From CAYRHJ01 sp964424105 (GTDB lineage: Bacteria > Planctomycetota > Phycisphaerae > UBA1845), in contig CAYRHJ010000002.1 in NCBI GenBank assembly GCA_964424105.1, positions 1 through 64,000 of the forward strand: a stretch of 64,000 nt of DNA, in the 5' to 3' direction. The translations under genes and the position numbers were made by a program. Positions 34,494-44,402 of this stretch are shown one piece after another (position 1 is the stretch's first letter; each line of letters starts with the position of its first letter). Below the pieces are notes generated by a model. That model was given only the letters and a program-made list of their open reading frames with translations, had not been told where the DNA came from and did no database searches.

Positions 34494-35936
34494 TTGAACG
34501 CGATTCAATCACTGATCCTGTTTCCGTTACGCCCCACACAAATGGCGCAAGCACACGCCCAAACCGATCTTGGTCGCGTCTTGCGCATCCACGCATGGGG
34601 CATGATTGTGCTCGGTCTTGTCTTCGTTGCGTTGGATGGATTCGCCAATTACTACCACAACAATCACTTTCGCCCTCGCGGCACCATGGAAGTGCTGACG
34701 GATTTCGACGCGCTCTGCATCGCCGTTCTCGTCATCGCCGGCGGCGAGGGGGTTTTCATCGCTGTGGCCTCGTGCATGACCTGCTGGGCCTCCCGGAACG
34801 AACCGGCGGGCGAATCCTGGCGATACGCCATTCGGATTAGCTGGCTGTTTGTTGCGCACCTGTGGTGGGTCGTGGGTATCGGTGGTTTTATTATTATCAT
34901 CTCGGAACCGCGCCAAGCATTCGGATTGATTCCCGGTTTTATGGGCATGACGATGATAATTGTCTGGTCCATCGTTTCCTACTTGCGGGCGCTGACCGCC
35001 CGCGAACGCCCCATCGAGCCAGCCGCATCGGCGGACGATTCGGATTCACCGTTGACGATTCCAAACGGCACCAACGTCGACGAAAACCCGGTGCGTAGTC
35101 GCGACCCAATCGGCGCATCGGGTGAAACGACGGCGAGTTACAGTCCGGCGCAGGATTCGCTCCTTGAATTGGGCGGCCCGGATCACGGCGCTCGCGAAAC
35201 CCAACGTGCGGTGGTCGACCGTGTGGGAGTCGATGCAAGTCCATCGTCAACGGATGACCGGATTATGGACGATGCACTCCTGTGTGAATGGTGCGGCTAT
35301 TCACTGATGCATCTCGATCGTCAAGGTCACTGCCCGGAATGCGGACGTCGCGTGGCGGATTCGCTAGCACAGGGTCCGCGCCAGCCCATGACGGAATTCA
35401 AGAATGCCGCCGAAGCCATCCGTTTCAGTATTCGATCCTGGCTGCATGCCGAAAGCACCTGGCGATCAGTCTTTGCGCATCAGCGCTCGGTTTCCATGAT
35501 ACAACTGTTCGGCTGGTCCATCATTGGTTCGGGTGTCACGTCGTGGGCCGCGGTCGTCGTTCCGTTATTGATCGTGATTTCCGACTGGGATTGGTGGGCC
35601 GGCGTCTTGATGTTCCTAGTCATCGCGGGTTTCAATTCATTCGCCATGTTCATGTTCGCGTCGTTGGTTGCGTCGCTGGCCGGCTGGCGCGTGTCACGAT
35701 CCGTCGGTCGAAATCGATTCACCTCAGCCTGGAACATCGCCGCTTCGCTGAGCGCAATTCTGCCGATCTGGACCGGGCTAGCCTGGGGAAGCATCGTCGT
35801 TCTAGCTCTGGCTGAAACGACTCGTGGTACTTTGCAATCCACCGTCTACTGGTTGATCGCCAACGGGTGTGTCGGGCTGTTCTTCGGCGCCGCCGTGTGG
35901 CGACGAATGCCCTATGTGCAATATGCCAACCGATGA
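34494..35936 (+). CDS. Multi-pass membrane protein with internal zinc ribbon
   Basis: This is a 480-residue protein of unknown function. Four hydrophobic segments lie in the first 170 residues (for instance GMIVLGLVFVALDGF and VVGIGGFIIIIS). A hydrophilic linker follows, and a Cys4 zinc ribbon (CEWCGYSL...CPECGRR, about 264-284). Another four membrane segments make up the last 150 residues. The second half resembles Yip1-like membrane proteins that carry a zinc ribbon. The start is TTG at 34494, supported by GGAG nine bases upstream; an ATG at 34542 is in frame but has no ribosome site. Confidence 0.65.
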   Translation: MNAIQSLILFPLRPTQMAQAHAQTDLGRVLRIHAWGMIVLGLVFVALDGFANYYHNNHFRPRGTMEVLTDFDALCIAVLVIAGGEGVFIAVASCMTCWASRNEPAGESWRYAIRISWLFVAHLWWVVGIGGFIIIISEPRQAFGLIPGFMGMTMIIVWSIVSYLRALTARERPIEPAASADDSDSPLTIPNGTNVDENPVRSRDPIGASGETTASYSPAQDSLLELGGPDHGARETQRAVVDRVGVDASPSSTDDRIMDDALLCEWCGYSLMHLDRQGHCPECGRRVADSLAQGPRQPMTEFKNAAEAIRFSIRSWLHAESTWRSVFAHQRSVSMIQLFGWSIIGSGVTSWAAVVVPLLIVISDWDWWAGVLMFLVIAGFNSFAMFMFASLVASLAGWRVSRSVGRNRFTSAWNIAASLSAILPIWTGLAWGSIVVLALAETTRGTLQSTVYWLIANGCVGLFFGAAVWRRMPYVQYANR

Positions 35937-36271
35937 ATCGACAAATCCAATACCAGGAATTGCCAGGCCAATCCGCAATCGGCCGATGTGGGATCGTCCC
36001 GCCCGTCACTCCGGCGCAGGCCGGAGTCCAGGCAGCGTTCTTCTGGATTCCGGCGTTCGCCGGAATGACGGATGCGGGCGTTCGCCGGAATGACGGGCCA
36101 GACGCACGGGATTGACGCAGGACGCCGGCGAGCATGACCCGGCCATGCCGGCGGCGCGAGGCGGAAGCGTTTGCTGAGTCGTCTCACTTTCGATAGATCG
36201 AGAAAACCGAAAAACCCTGCATCACCCGACACGTATCTTGCGTCCCGAAACAGGTCTCGCATAATCCGTTT
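35937..36271. repeat. Intergenic region with REP-like hairpins
   Basis: Two perfect 8-bp-stem hairpins lie at 36008-36027 (ACTCCGGC, GCAG loop) and 36047-36066 (ATTCCGGC, GTTC loop), and a partial third copy follows at about 36075-36092. They may double as bidirectional terminators. No gene is visible. Confidence 0.7.
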
Positions 36272-36928
36272 ATGCACAAAGGCCGCCCGCTTCGCATCCT
36301 GATCACCGCCGGACCCACGCGGGAATACTTCGATAGCGTTCGTTTCATTTCTAATCCTTCCAGCGGGAAAATGGGATTCGCCCTGGCAGCGGAAGGGGCC
36401 AAACGCGGGCATGACGTGACCCTTGTTTCCGGTCCGGTGGTCATCGAGGCCCCGCGCCACGTGCGGCTGATCGAAGTCGACAGCGCAGCCGAAATGTTCG
36501 ATGCTTCCGCGGCTGCCTTCGAAAACAGTGATGCAGCCATTCTGACGGCGGCGGTGTGCGACTATCGACCGGCTCGTCGACTCGATCACAAGCTCAAGAA
36601 AAAGGCCCAGCCACGACGAGTGACGCTGCTGCCCACACGGGACATCGCCGCTCACTTGGGTCGGATCAAGGGGTCTCGCGTAACGATTGGGTTTGCGATG
36701 GAAGATCGCGATGGCCGTCGCAATGCGGAGCGCAAGCTCAAGGTTAAACGCTGCGATGCTATTGTCTTGAACGGCAAGGAGAATGTTGGATCGCAAGACG
36801 CGACGATCGAAATATTGACGTCGGATGGTCGTTGGTATGGATCGCAATCCGGAAGCAAACGGGCCCTGGCCTCGGTGATCCTGTCGTTGACGGAAGAACT
36901 TGCGGCCCGCAGGCGGTTTATTGAGTGA
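36272..36928 (+). CDS. coaB: Phosphopantothenate-cysteine ligase (CoaB domain only)
   Basis: This 218-residue protein matches the CoaB half of CoaBC, which joins cysteine to 4'-phosphopantothenate in coenzyme A synthesis. Visible motifs are ITAGPTREYFDSVRFISNPS plus SGKMG, AAVCDYRP and a lysine-rich KLKKKAQP, followed by the FAMEDRD and LNGKENVG nucleotide-binding segments. The decarboxylase half (CoaC) that is normally fused at the N-terminus is missing, and no remnant lies upstream, so CoaC must be encoded elsewhere. Separate CoaB proteins occur in some bacteria. Confidence 0.88.
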   Translation: MHKGRPLRILITAGPTREYFDSVRFISNPSSGKMGFALAAEGAKRGHDVTLVSGPVVIEAPRHVRLIEVDSAAEMFDASAAAFENSDAAILTAAVCDYRPARRLDHKLKKKAQPRRVTLLPTRDIAAHLGRIKGSRVTIGFAMEDRDGRRNAERKLKVKRCDAIVLNGKENVGSQDATIEILTSDGRWYGSQSGSKRALASVILSLTEELAARRRFIE

Positions 36929-38064
36929 CACGTGTTTGGCACTAACTGATTCGATTCTGATGTCCCGTTCGTGCGTGCCCGGGTCGGTTGCAGACGGTCC
37001 CGCGTGATGCCACCTGCGCTCGGCCGCGACGGACGATCGGGCATCTTCGACTTTTCCCCGAGCCACCGAACCCCAATACGGTCGAAATATCGTGGAGACT
37101 AAAATATGTTGATGCTGGTAAACTAGGCAACCTCGACGGTCAGGAATTTCGTCGATTTTCTGTATTCGTAAGTGGGCGTTGATCGAGTTCGCGGCTTTAT
37201 CAGTATTGACATTGACGACTCTAAATCGACGCCGATTCCAATCCAGGCTTCGGTGATCTGAAATCCGGGTTTCAGGGTTCATGAAGTTTGGGGGCGAGTT
37301 AGGCGTCGTCGAACCCAGTGGTCGTTTGGCCCGTGATGACACACACCCTTGGTGATCCGTAACTATTTATTAAATAGAATGTTACATTGCCGAACGCGCT
37401 GGCATTGGGTCACCCCGACTCAGAGCGATGGTCAACGCCATCTTGTGAAACGATGATGTGCCCTAGATGCCGAAGGATGATGCACTTACGATTTGCGGTC
37501 GAGCCAAAAAGGTCAAGTAAATTCACCTCAAGCGCCGATGACCCTTTGACGACCGGGCTTGCGGTGTTGGCGCGGGGGTCAGGAATTGTAGGTAGTGAGG
37601 TGGTCGACGTTAACGGTGATTTTTTCGTAAATTGGGTGTTGACGGAACTTCGGTTATACCTACAATTCGCCCGCTGGATGGGTAATGAGGAGAGCGCCCG
37701 CGGTTGATCCGAATGGGCGCGGCGAAATGCACGGAGGCAGGTCGGTACTGAGGACGGCGCGTGATCAGTACGACAAAAGCCACCACCTCCACTCGAGATG
37801 GTTATCTTTGCAATCGGACTCGCACGTCGCGGTGATTGGAGAGTTTTGTGACTCTCCGCTGATACGCGCTTGGTGGGTTCGCGTTGGTTTTGATGAGAAC
37901 GGTAATTTTTTCTTCGGAATTGTGTTAATGACGAGTTTCGGGGGCCCTGGCGGTCATAGCCAACGGGACTCGCAAACGGAACAGAAAAGAGTGGAAGTAT
38001 GTCCATGACAAGACAGCGTGTGGTACAAATCACGCCCAAGTCTTCTTCTGGAGGTCAAAAAGGA
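36929..38064. other. Long intergenic region, lower GC
   Basis: These 1.1 kb are visibly AT-richer than the surroundings. I find no convincing gene: open frames at 37387-37707 (plus) and 37410-38039 (minus) lack ribosome sites and family motifs. A perfect AT palindrome (CTATTTA-T-TAAATAG) sits at 37363-37377. The last 100 bp serve as leader for the large lipoprotein gene, with GGAGG at 38050-38054. The common repeat families are absent here. Confidence 0.5.
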
Positions 38065-41000
38065 ATGATGGTAATGAAGAGAGAAGTGACGAAAAGGCGC
38101 CGCAGCACGATTCAGGGCCTCCTGAAACTGGGCACGGGGCTCACGCTGGCGGCTATTTTGGTATTGGTACCCGGGTGTCCGATTTTATTCCCTCCTGCAA
38201 CCTGCACGACCAATGCAGATTGCACGAACGAAAATTCGCCCGTCTGCGTCATCCCAGCCGGTGAAACCGACGGGACCTGTGAGGAGTGCGGGTCGAACGC
38301 TGACTGCGATGACGGTTTGTTCTGCAATGGCACTGAGACCTGCGATGCCAACAACACGTGCAGTACCGGGTCGGATCCATGCACGGGCGATCAGGTCTGC
38401 GATGAGGCAAATAACGAGTGCGATGACGTTTGTACTGCCGACACCGATTGCAACGACGGCGACGCTTGCACCAATGATGCTTGCGCCGACGAAGTGTGTG
38501 AAAACACCGCAGTCAATTGCGGCGCGCAGGTTTGCGACCCATCCGATGGCAGTTGCGTCGACTGTTTGAATGACAGCGATTGCGGTGTCGGCGAGACGTG
38601 CGGCGATGACAACACTTGTCAGCCCGCTCCGCCGGTAGGCTTCAACGTCAACATCAGCGGTTGCCCCGCTGGCACGTCCAATGGCGTGGACATCGCCTTG
38701 ACGGCTGCCGCGACCGGTGCTGCCGCGGGCAATCAGGTAACCTTCGTGTGGTCGGCTCCGGGTGGCGGCTTCGACACCACCTCGGGTGCGTCCGTAGTAT
38801 TCAACACCAATAGCAGCACGACCGTGACGGTCACTGCACAGGAAAACGAGGTCACCGTCAATGACGGAGGGACCCCGGATGATCCGTCCGATGACACCGA
38901 AACGCTGACTCCGGTCGGTGCTCCGGTTACGGACACTTGCGCCATCACGGTGATTGTGGAAACCGAGTTAACCGTAAGTGCCGGTGCGGATCGTGCCTTC
39001 GCCGCCGGTGGTCAGGCCGCCGGAACGCCGCCGCTGACGGACTTCCCGGGCGCCTATCCGGGCGCGGGTGCAACGTTGCGGTCGGAATTCGGTTCGGGCG
39101 CTCCGACTCCTCCGGCTGGTGTTGGTCATGCCGTTGGCCGCATCTACAAGAATCTCCAAGCGACGGCCTCAGATCCGGCCTTTGCCAACACAGAGATCAC
39201 GTTTACATGGGAATGCGTTTCGGCGCCCGATCCAGCCACGTGCAGCAACGTGACCCTGCTCGATCCTACCAGCGTCGGCACGGGCTTTTTGGTCGCCTCG
39301 GTTCCGACGGCCCAGTTGACGGGTCTTCAGGTGACGGGTTTGACCAACACGTTGCAAAACCTCGTGGTGCCCGGCCAATACACGTTCCGCGTGACGGCTG
39401 CCAATCCGAACGGTGACACATCCTCGGATGACGTCACCTGGACGGTCACGCCCGGCTTCGCCATTCCGGCCGCCGGTGCAGGTTCGCTGGAGGGTATGGC
39501 CCTGGCCAACGGTCAGCTTACCAACCGCGTGATCAGGCCGAACTCAATCGTGGTGCCGTTCACGGTGTTGGCGCGTAGCGCGGGAACCATTCGATTCCTG
39601 CTGACCGACACCAGTGGTGCCGCCGACGCCCAAACGCCGGCCTCGCTGAATGAAGTGTCGGTGACGCCGTCCAACCCAGCCGCGACTTCCATGGCTGAGG
39701 CGATGGTTTCCGGGACAACTCGGGGCAGTTACACGGTCAACGGTCAGTTTGAGGCCGGTGAAGCAACGGTCCCGTCGGTCCCGACCGGTCTGACCGTTCG
39801 CATCCAGAACGCGGTCAGCGGCAGCATCGACACGAACGCCTCGACCGCGGGCAGCACGCGTAACCACTTTGGTGCCGTAAACAGTACCAGCCTGGCCTCG
39901 GGGCCCATCATTGCCCATCACGGCGCTCGCGCGGCGGATGCCGGCAATGAATTCTGGGACGGCCAGGTGACCGCGGACTGCGACCTTAACGGCGACGGGT
40001 TCCCCGAGGTGCTCAACGGACGCGGTAACGTGCTCAGCATTATGACGGGCATCACCGTTGATCCGTCCATCACCACCAACTCGCCGTTTACGAACGTGCT
40101 GAACAACGGCGGCTTGCTGACGGAAAATGCCGCAGGTGGCGCCGGGACGATTGACTCGTTCGCTCTGACGGACGCCAACTTGACCGGTACCGTCCCCGAC
40201 GTCACGCAGATCAGCTCTATCTGCTGCGGTGACTTCGACGGAGACGGCAATCTTGACCTGGCCATTGGTGAAGGCGGCTTCGACGCTGGTGCCGATGGCG
40301 GCGAAGAGGGCCGAATCCTGGTGTTCTACAACCAGGGCAACAACGCCTTCGGCCAGAACCCCTACACCACCAACGGCAACACGGTCGCGAGTGGTGCGTT
40401 GACGGCCCAGCCGCGGGTCATCACGCGAACGGATGGATTGGCAGTGGCCGGCACGATCATTGACCGGAACGACCGCCTGGGTGAATCGATGGTTTGCTGC
40501 GACGTCAACAATGACGGCTTCAGCGACATCATCGCCGGTGCTCCGGGCGGTGGGCAGGCGATTACGCTTACCACCGGTGTCCTGGTGAACGATGCAGCCG
40601 ACGCAGCCGACACGACCTTGACGGTCGACACGGTAGACGCCACGACGGTTTTCGAGCCGGGCGACATCGCCGTTGTCGACGCGAACAACGATGGTCAGAG
40701 CATGGTTCGTCGCGTGACGGCGGTGACCGCGACTCTATTGACGTTCGATCTGGCTCAGGCTGCCGGTAACGCTGACAACGAAACGGTCGACGAACTCGTT
40801 GGCGCGACAGGCGCGGTGTTTGGAATCCTGGGCAACAGCATCCGACTCCCGAATTCCACAACGATTACGGATGCGGGAACGGGTTCCAGCTTCCGGATCA
40901 TTCCCAACAGCTCGGTGTCCGGTGACTTGATTGGTGCCTCGTTGGCCTGCTGCGATTTCAATGCCGACGGTATCAGCGACATCGCGTTCGGCGCGCCCGG

Positions 41001-41718
41001 TCGTAAGGACAGCGCGACGGCGACTCGCGTGGCTGCCGGTTCGACGTTCTTGACCTTCGGTCGGACGAGCGGGTTGAGCGGCAACATCAATACCATCGAC
41101 CGCATCTACGAGGGCAACGTTGCCGGTCTCGGTTTCGGTCGGCGACTGGCCTGCTGTAACTGGGATGGTTCGGGTGGTGATGATCTGATTGTCGGAGCCG
41201 GCGTGGGCGCTACACTAGGTGCCGTCGGTACCGGTCGGTTGTATTTCATCAGCAGCACGACCACGAACATTCAGTCGGCGGCAGCCGGCACCAGCACGCT
41301 GACCACCGTCCCGCAAATGAGCGGGAGTCAGACCGACAGCGATCTGGGTGCTTGCATCGCCTGCTGGGAGTTCTCGGGCGACAATCTTTGGGATGTCCTC
41401 GCTACCGCGCCCTCGGCGACGGCAGCGAATCAGTTGGCCACGTTGATCAACGGCAATGCTGCGTTCGGGGCGACGGTGTCGGCTACGGCCACTTTCTCCG
41501 ACTCCGACACGACGCATACGTTGTTCGATACGCCGACGGAGATGGTGTTGTGGAGCGATTTCGACGACGACATTGACGTCGGTGGTGCGCTGTTCAATTC
41601 GAACGGCTGCGGGTTTGTCGACACCAATGGCGACAAGATCAAGGACCTGTTCTTCCAGGGTGACGATGACGACGCCCAGAACGTGTCCAACGCTTTCGCC
41701 ATCATGGGTGCGGAGTAG
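38065..41718 (+). CDS. Large Cys-rich FG-GAP lipoprotein
   Basis: The protein has 1,217 residues. A lysine/arginine N-terminus, a hydrophobic segment and VLVPGC suggest export and lipid attachment, although Pro at -2 is unusual for a lipobox. Residues about 45-190 are Cys-rich EGF-like repeats (TNADCTNE, CDDGLFCNGTETCD, ADTDCNDGDACTND). Two or three Ig/PKD-like beta domains follow to about residue 600. The C-terminal half is an integrin-type FG-GAP propeller with calcium loops (DFDGDGNLD, DVNNDGFSD, DFNADGISD). Four blades open with two adjacent cysteines. A surface-adhesion or binding role is inferred. The start at ATG 38065 follows GGAGG by 10 bp; ATG 37999 and 38074 are alternatives. Confidence 0.8.
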   Translation: MMVMKREVTKRRRSTIQGLLKLGTGLTLAAILVLVPGCPILFPPATCTTNADCTNENSPVCVIPAGETDGTCEECGSNADCDDGLFCNGTETCDANNTCSTGSDPCTGDQVCDEANNECDDVCTADTDCNDGDACTNDACADEVCENTAVNCGAQVCDPSDGSCVDCLNDSDCGVGETCGDDNTCQPAPPVGFNVNISGCPAGTSNGVDIALTAAATGAAAGNQVTFVWSAPGGGFDTTSGASVVFNTNSSTTVTVTAQENEVTVNDGGTPDDPSDDTETLTPVGAPVTDTCAITVIVETELTVSAGADRAFAAGGQAAGTPPLTDFPGAYPGAGATLRSEFGSGAPTPPAGVGHAVGRIYKNLQATASDPAFANTEITFTWECVSAPDPATCSNVTLLDPTSVGTGFLVASVPTAQLTGLQVTGLTNTLQNLVVPGQYTFRVTAANPNGDTSSDDVTWTVTPGFAIPAAGAGSLEGMALANGQLTNRVIRPNSIVVPFTVLARSAGTIRFLLTDTSGAADAQTPASLNEVSVTPSNPAATSMAEAMVSGTTRGSYTVNGQFEAGEATVPSVPTGLTVRIQNAVSGSIDTNASTAGSTRNHFGAVNSTSLASGPIIAHHGARAADAGNEFWDGQVTADCDLNGDGFPEVLNGRGNVLSIMTGITVDPSITTNSPFTNVLNNGGLLTENAAGGAGTIDSFALTDANLTGTVPDVTQISSICCGDFDGDGNLDLAIGEGGFDAGADGGEEGRILVFYNQGNNAFGQNPYTTNGNTVASGALTAQPRVITRTDGLAVAGTIIDRNDRLGESMVCCDVNNDGFSDIIAGAPGGGQAITLTTGVLVNDAADAADTTLTVDTVDATTVFEPGDIAVVDANNDGQSMVRRVTAVTATLLTFDLAQAAGNADNETVDELVGATGAVFGILGNSIRLPNSTTITDAGTGSSFRIIPNSSVSGDLIGASLACCDFNADGISDIAFGAPGRKDSATATRVAAGSTFLTFGRTSGLSGNINTIDRIYEGNVAGLGFGRRLACCNWDGSGGDDLIVGAGVGATLGAVGTGRLYFISSTTTNIQSAAAGTSTLTTVPQMSGSQTDSDLGACIACWEFSGDNLWDVLATAPSATAANQLATLINGNAAFGATVSATATFSDSDTTHTLFDTPTEMVLWSDFDDDIDVGGALFNSNGCGFVDTNGDKIKDLFFQGDDDDAQNVSNAFAIMGAE

Positions 41719-41780
41719 CACTCGTCGTCTTCCGGTGCGGGGCTTTGGACCCGTCCGATATAGATTGAAGTAAAAACGAT

Positions 41781-41817
41781 GGGGCCTGGCGAGAAATCGT
41801 CAGGCCCCTTTACTTTT
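41781..41817 (+). terminator. Rho-independent terminator
   Basis: The perfect 8-bp stem GGGGCCTG/CAGGCCCC (41781-41788 with 41801-41808), with a 12-nt loop, is followed by TTTACTTTT. It lies 62 bp after the stop of the FG-GAP lipoprotein gene. Confidence 0.88.
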
Positions 41818-41948
41818 GCGCCGCGTGGCGCGTAATCGGGAAGTGTCAGCCACATTGTCGGGCGTTTCGATTGGCGGGTTCACCCATTACTGGGTTGTGT
41901 CGAGCTGTGACGCTTGTCTAGGGGCATCTATGTGTTATCGTGCGGTCC

Positions 41949-43667
41949 ATGGATGCTCAACGTGAACGGAACGTCGGGGCGATTGGCCGCGCACTGATCA
42001 GCGTTTCCGACAAGTCTGGACTTTTGGAATTCGCCGAGGTGCTCATCCGCGAGTTTCGAGTGCAGATTTGTTCGACGGGCGGCACGGCCAAGGTTTTGAT
42101 GGCCGCGGGATATGCGGTTACGCTGATCGACGACATTACCGGATTCAGTGAAATGCTGGATGGCCGCGTCAAGACGCTGCATCCGAAGGTTCACGCCGGC
42201 GTCTTGGCTGACCGTAACAATCCGGAACACCTTGAACAGCTCGAACGGGCTGGCATTCAACCAATCGATCTGGTGGTTGTGAATCTTTACCCCTTCGAAA
42301 GCACCATCAAGGCACGAAACTGTTCGCCGTTGCAGGCTATGGAAATGATTGACATCGGGGGTCCTTGTCTTTTGCGGGCGGCAGCCAAGAATCACGAGCA
42401 CGTTTGGGTGGTGTGCGATCCGTCGGATTACCGCCTTTTGTTGGGCGAACTGCGATCCGGTAATTTGGAGTCGGCGGCGGCGTTTCGACGAAGGATGGCT
42501 CAGAAAGCGTTTCGCCGAACAAGCCAATACGACGGCATTATCGCCGAGTTCTTCGCGCGCCTGAGTGACCAGTCAGTTGACGGCAAGTCTAGCCATCTTG
42601 CTGATGGCGAGGACGGGTGTATTGAAGTGACAAGGGTGGCAAACCTGCGGTATGGGGAGAATCCGCATCAGACAGCCGGTGCGTGGCTTGTTGGCAAGAC
42701 GACGGGAATGGCGATTGAAAGTGCGGTTTGTCGCGGGGCTACCGTGATTGGTGCGCGGCAGGTGAGCGGGGATGAACTTTCGTTTAACAACTACGCGGAC
42801 GCTGATGCGGCTCTTGCGCTCAGCGAGGAGCTTTCGTCGGAATGGGGCGACGGCAGCGTGAACTGTGTTGTTTTCAAACACGGAAACCCTTGCGGTGTGG
42901 GAATCGGGGCCGCGGCGATTGAAGCCTATGACCGGGCTTATCGCGGTGACCCCAATGCGGCCATGGGTGGGGTGTTGGCGTGCGGTTTTGCCGTTGCGTC
43001 GGATTTCGCGTTGCATGTGATGGAAACGTACGATCGTTGTGGTGAACAGGCCGGCGCGGGTGCCTTTTTTCTGGACGTCTGGCTCGCACAGATGTTCGAC
43101 GAAAGCGCGATTGAAACCATTCGCCGTGCGAAGAATTGGGGACAGCGGGTTCGGCTGTTGGAGTTCGGGCTTGGCGGGACGAACACCGGCCAATCAGGCA
43201 TTAGCGTCCGCGGAATCACGGCGGGTTTGCTGATTCAAGATAGTGACGACGTGGGCCTGAACGAAACTCAGTGGCGGGTGGTGACAGGGCGTGCGCCCGC
43301 TGAGCGAGAGTGGAACGACCTGCGCTTGGCTTGGCTGGTTTGTAAACACAGCAAAAGCAACGCGATTTCCATTTGTCGCGATGGATCGTTGCTGGGTAAT
43401 GGCGCCGGTCAGACGTCGCGGGTGATGAGCTGTCGCTTGGCGACTTGGCTGGCCTGCGCCAACGGTCATGAGCGCGAATTAAAGGGTGCGGCGGCGGCAT
43501 CGGATGCGTTTTTCCCATTTCGGGATGGTCCGGAATTGTTGATGGGCGCGGGCGTTCAAGCCATGATTCAGCCGGGCGGATCGAAGCGCGACGAGGAGAC
43601 CATCTGCGCCTGCGATGAGCGCGGGGTATCGATGGTCTTCACCGGGACCCGCCATTTCAGGCATTAA
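41949..43667 (+). CDS. purH: Bifunctional AICAR formyltransferase / IMP cyclohydrolase
   Basis: This 572-residue enzyme carries out the last two steps of purine synthesis, formylating AICAR with 10-formyl-tetrahydrofolate and closing the ring to IMP. The N-terminal cyclohydrolase has ALISVSDKSGL, STGGTAKVL, DGRVKTLHPKVHAGVLADR and NLYPFE. The formyltransferase has YGENPHQ, the catalytic KHGNPCG, CKHSKSNAI and the C-terminal DAFFPFRDG with GGSKRDEE. It is about 50 residues longer than typical PurH, mostly around the middle (200-230) and before residue 400. A GTG nine bases upstream (41940) is possible. The gene stands alone. Confidence 0.93.
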   Translation: MDAQRERNVGAIGRALISVSDKSGLLEFAEVLIREFRVQICSTGGTAKVLMAAGYAVTLIDDITGFSEMLDGRVKTLHPKVHAGVLADRNNPEHLEQLERAGIQPIDLVVVNLYPFESTIKARNCSPLQAMEMIDIGGPCLLRAAAKNHEHVWVVCDPSDYRLLLGELRSGNLESAAAFRRRMAQKAFRRTSQYDGIIAEFFARLSDQSVDGKSSHLADGEDGCIEVTRVANLRYGENPHQTAGAWLVGKTTGMAIESAVCRGATVIGARQVSGDELSFNNYADADAALALSEELSSEWGDGSVNCVVFKHGNPCGVGIGAAAIEAYDRAYRGDPNAAMGGVLACGFAVASDFALHVMETYDRCGEQAGAGAFFLDVWLAQMFDESAIETIRRAKNWGQRVRLLEFGLGGTNTGQSGISVRGITAGLLIQDSDDVGLNETQWRVVTGRAPAEREWNDLRLAWLVCKHSKSNAISICRDGSLLGNGAGQTSRVMSCRLATWLACANGHERELKGAAAASDAFFPFRDGPELLMGAGVQAMIQPGGSKRDEETICACDERGVSMVFTGTRHFRH

Positions 43668-43850
43668 TGTCGTTGGTCCGAATTGTCGCAAGTTTTGAAA
43701 CGGCGATATCGCGGTTGAAACGATTCGGCGGTGCGTCCGCTCCCTCACCCTTGACATCGCTGCGCGACGTCTAGGGCAGGCGGTCGCGGCTCTGGTAAGA
43801 TGCCAACAGTGCGAAAGACGACATTGGGTTGCGAATCACGGGAGTGAGCC

Positions 43851-44402
43851 ATGCGTTTGTACACCAAGGGCGGTGACGGGGGCTTGACGGGGTTGATCGG
43901 CGGGCGACGGGTTCCCAAGGATGATGCCCGCGTTGCGACGTATGGTCAGTTTGATGAATTCAATGCCGTCATTGGCTGGGCGACGGCGGCTTGTCAGGAC
44001 GCGGATTGGCGTGAACGATTGAGCCGGATTCAATCACAGTTGTTTGCGATGGGAGCCGAGGTTGCGAATCCTGATTCGAGGAATGTCGATGGTCCGTTGT
44101 ATGACGCGTATGTGACCCTGTTGGAAGGTTGGATCGATCAGGCGTGTGCGGAGACGAGCGAGCTGAAGCGCTTCGTCCTTCCCGGGGGGAGCGAATTGGC
44201 GGCTCGGTTTCACGTGGCTCGCACGGTGGCGCGGCGTGCGGAGCGGGACGCGGTGGCCTTGGCACGTCATTCGTCACTTGCCCCGCAGATTCTTGTTGTC
44301 CTGAATCGGCTGAGCGATTTGCTGTTCGCCTGGGCCCGTCTTGCCAATCATCGGGAAGGAACGAGTGACGTGGAGTGGATCCCTGAGGAGCGACCCGCGT
44401 AG
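43851..44402 (+). CDS. PduO-type ATP:cob(I)alamin adenosyltransferase
   Basis: The protein has 183 residues. The N-terminal YTKGGDGGLTGLIGGRRVPK loop binds ATP. FDEFNAVIGWA, FVLPGGS, RTVARRAERDAV and LNRLSDLLFAWAR are the remaining PduO-family signatures. It transfers the adenosyl group of ATP to cobalt of cobalamin, forming coenzyme B12. No B12-dependent mutase or diol dehydratase is in the window, and I see no cobalamin riboswitch in the 183 bp upstream. That gap instead holds a GGCGGTCGCGGCTCT repeat copy near 43780. The arginine-rich ATP-binding helix is intact, so the enzyme should be active. Confidence 0.92.
   Translation: MRLYTKGGDGGLTGLIGGRRVPKDDARVATYGQFDEFNAVIGWATAACQDADWRERLSRIQSQLFAMGAEVANPDSRNVDGPLYDAYVTLLEGWIDQACAETSELKRFVLPGGSELAARFHVARTVARRAERDAVALARHSSLAPQILVVLNRLSDLLFAWARLANHREGTSDVEWIPEERPA

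Noticed and set aside
37387..37707. Plus-strand open frame in the long intergenic region
   Set aside because: It starts at TTG without a ribosome site and has no recognisable domain, and an equally long minus-strand frame overlaps it.
37410..38039. Minus-strand open frame in the same intergenic region
   Set aside because: It has low-complexity composition, no motif, and runs into the leader of the lipoprotein gene.
41215..41855. Minus-strand frames over the end of the FG-GAP gene
   Set aside because: They are antisense shadows of a strongly coding region and cross its terminator.
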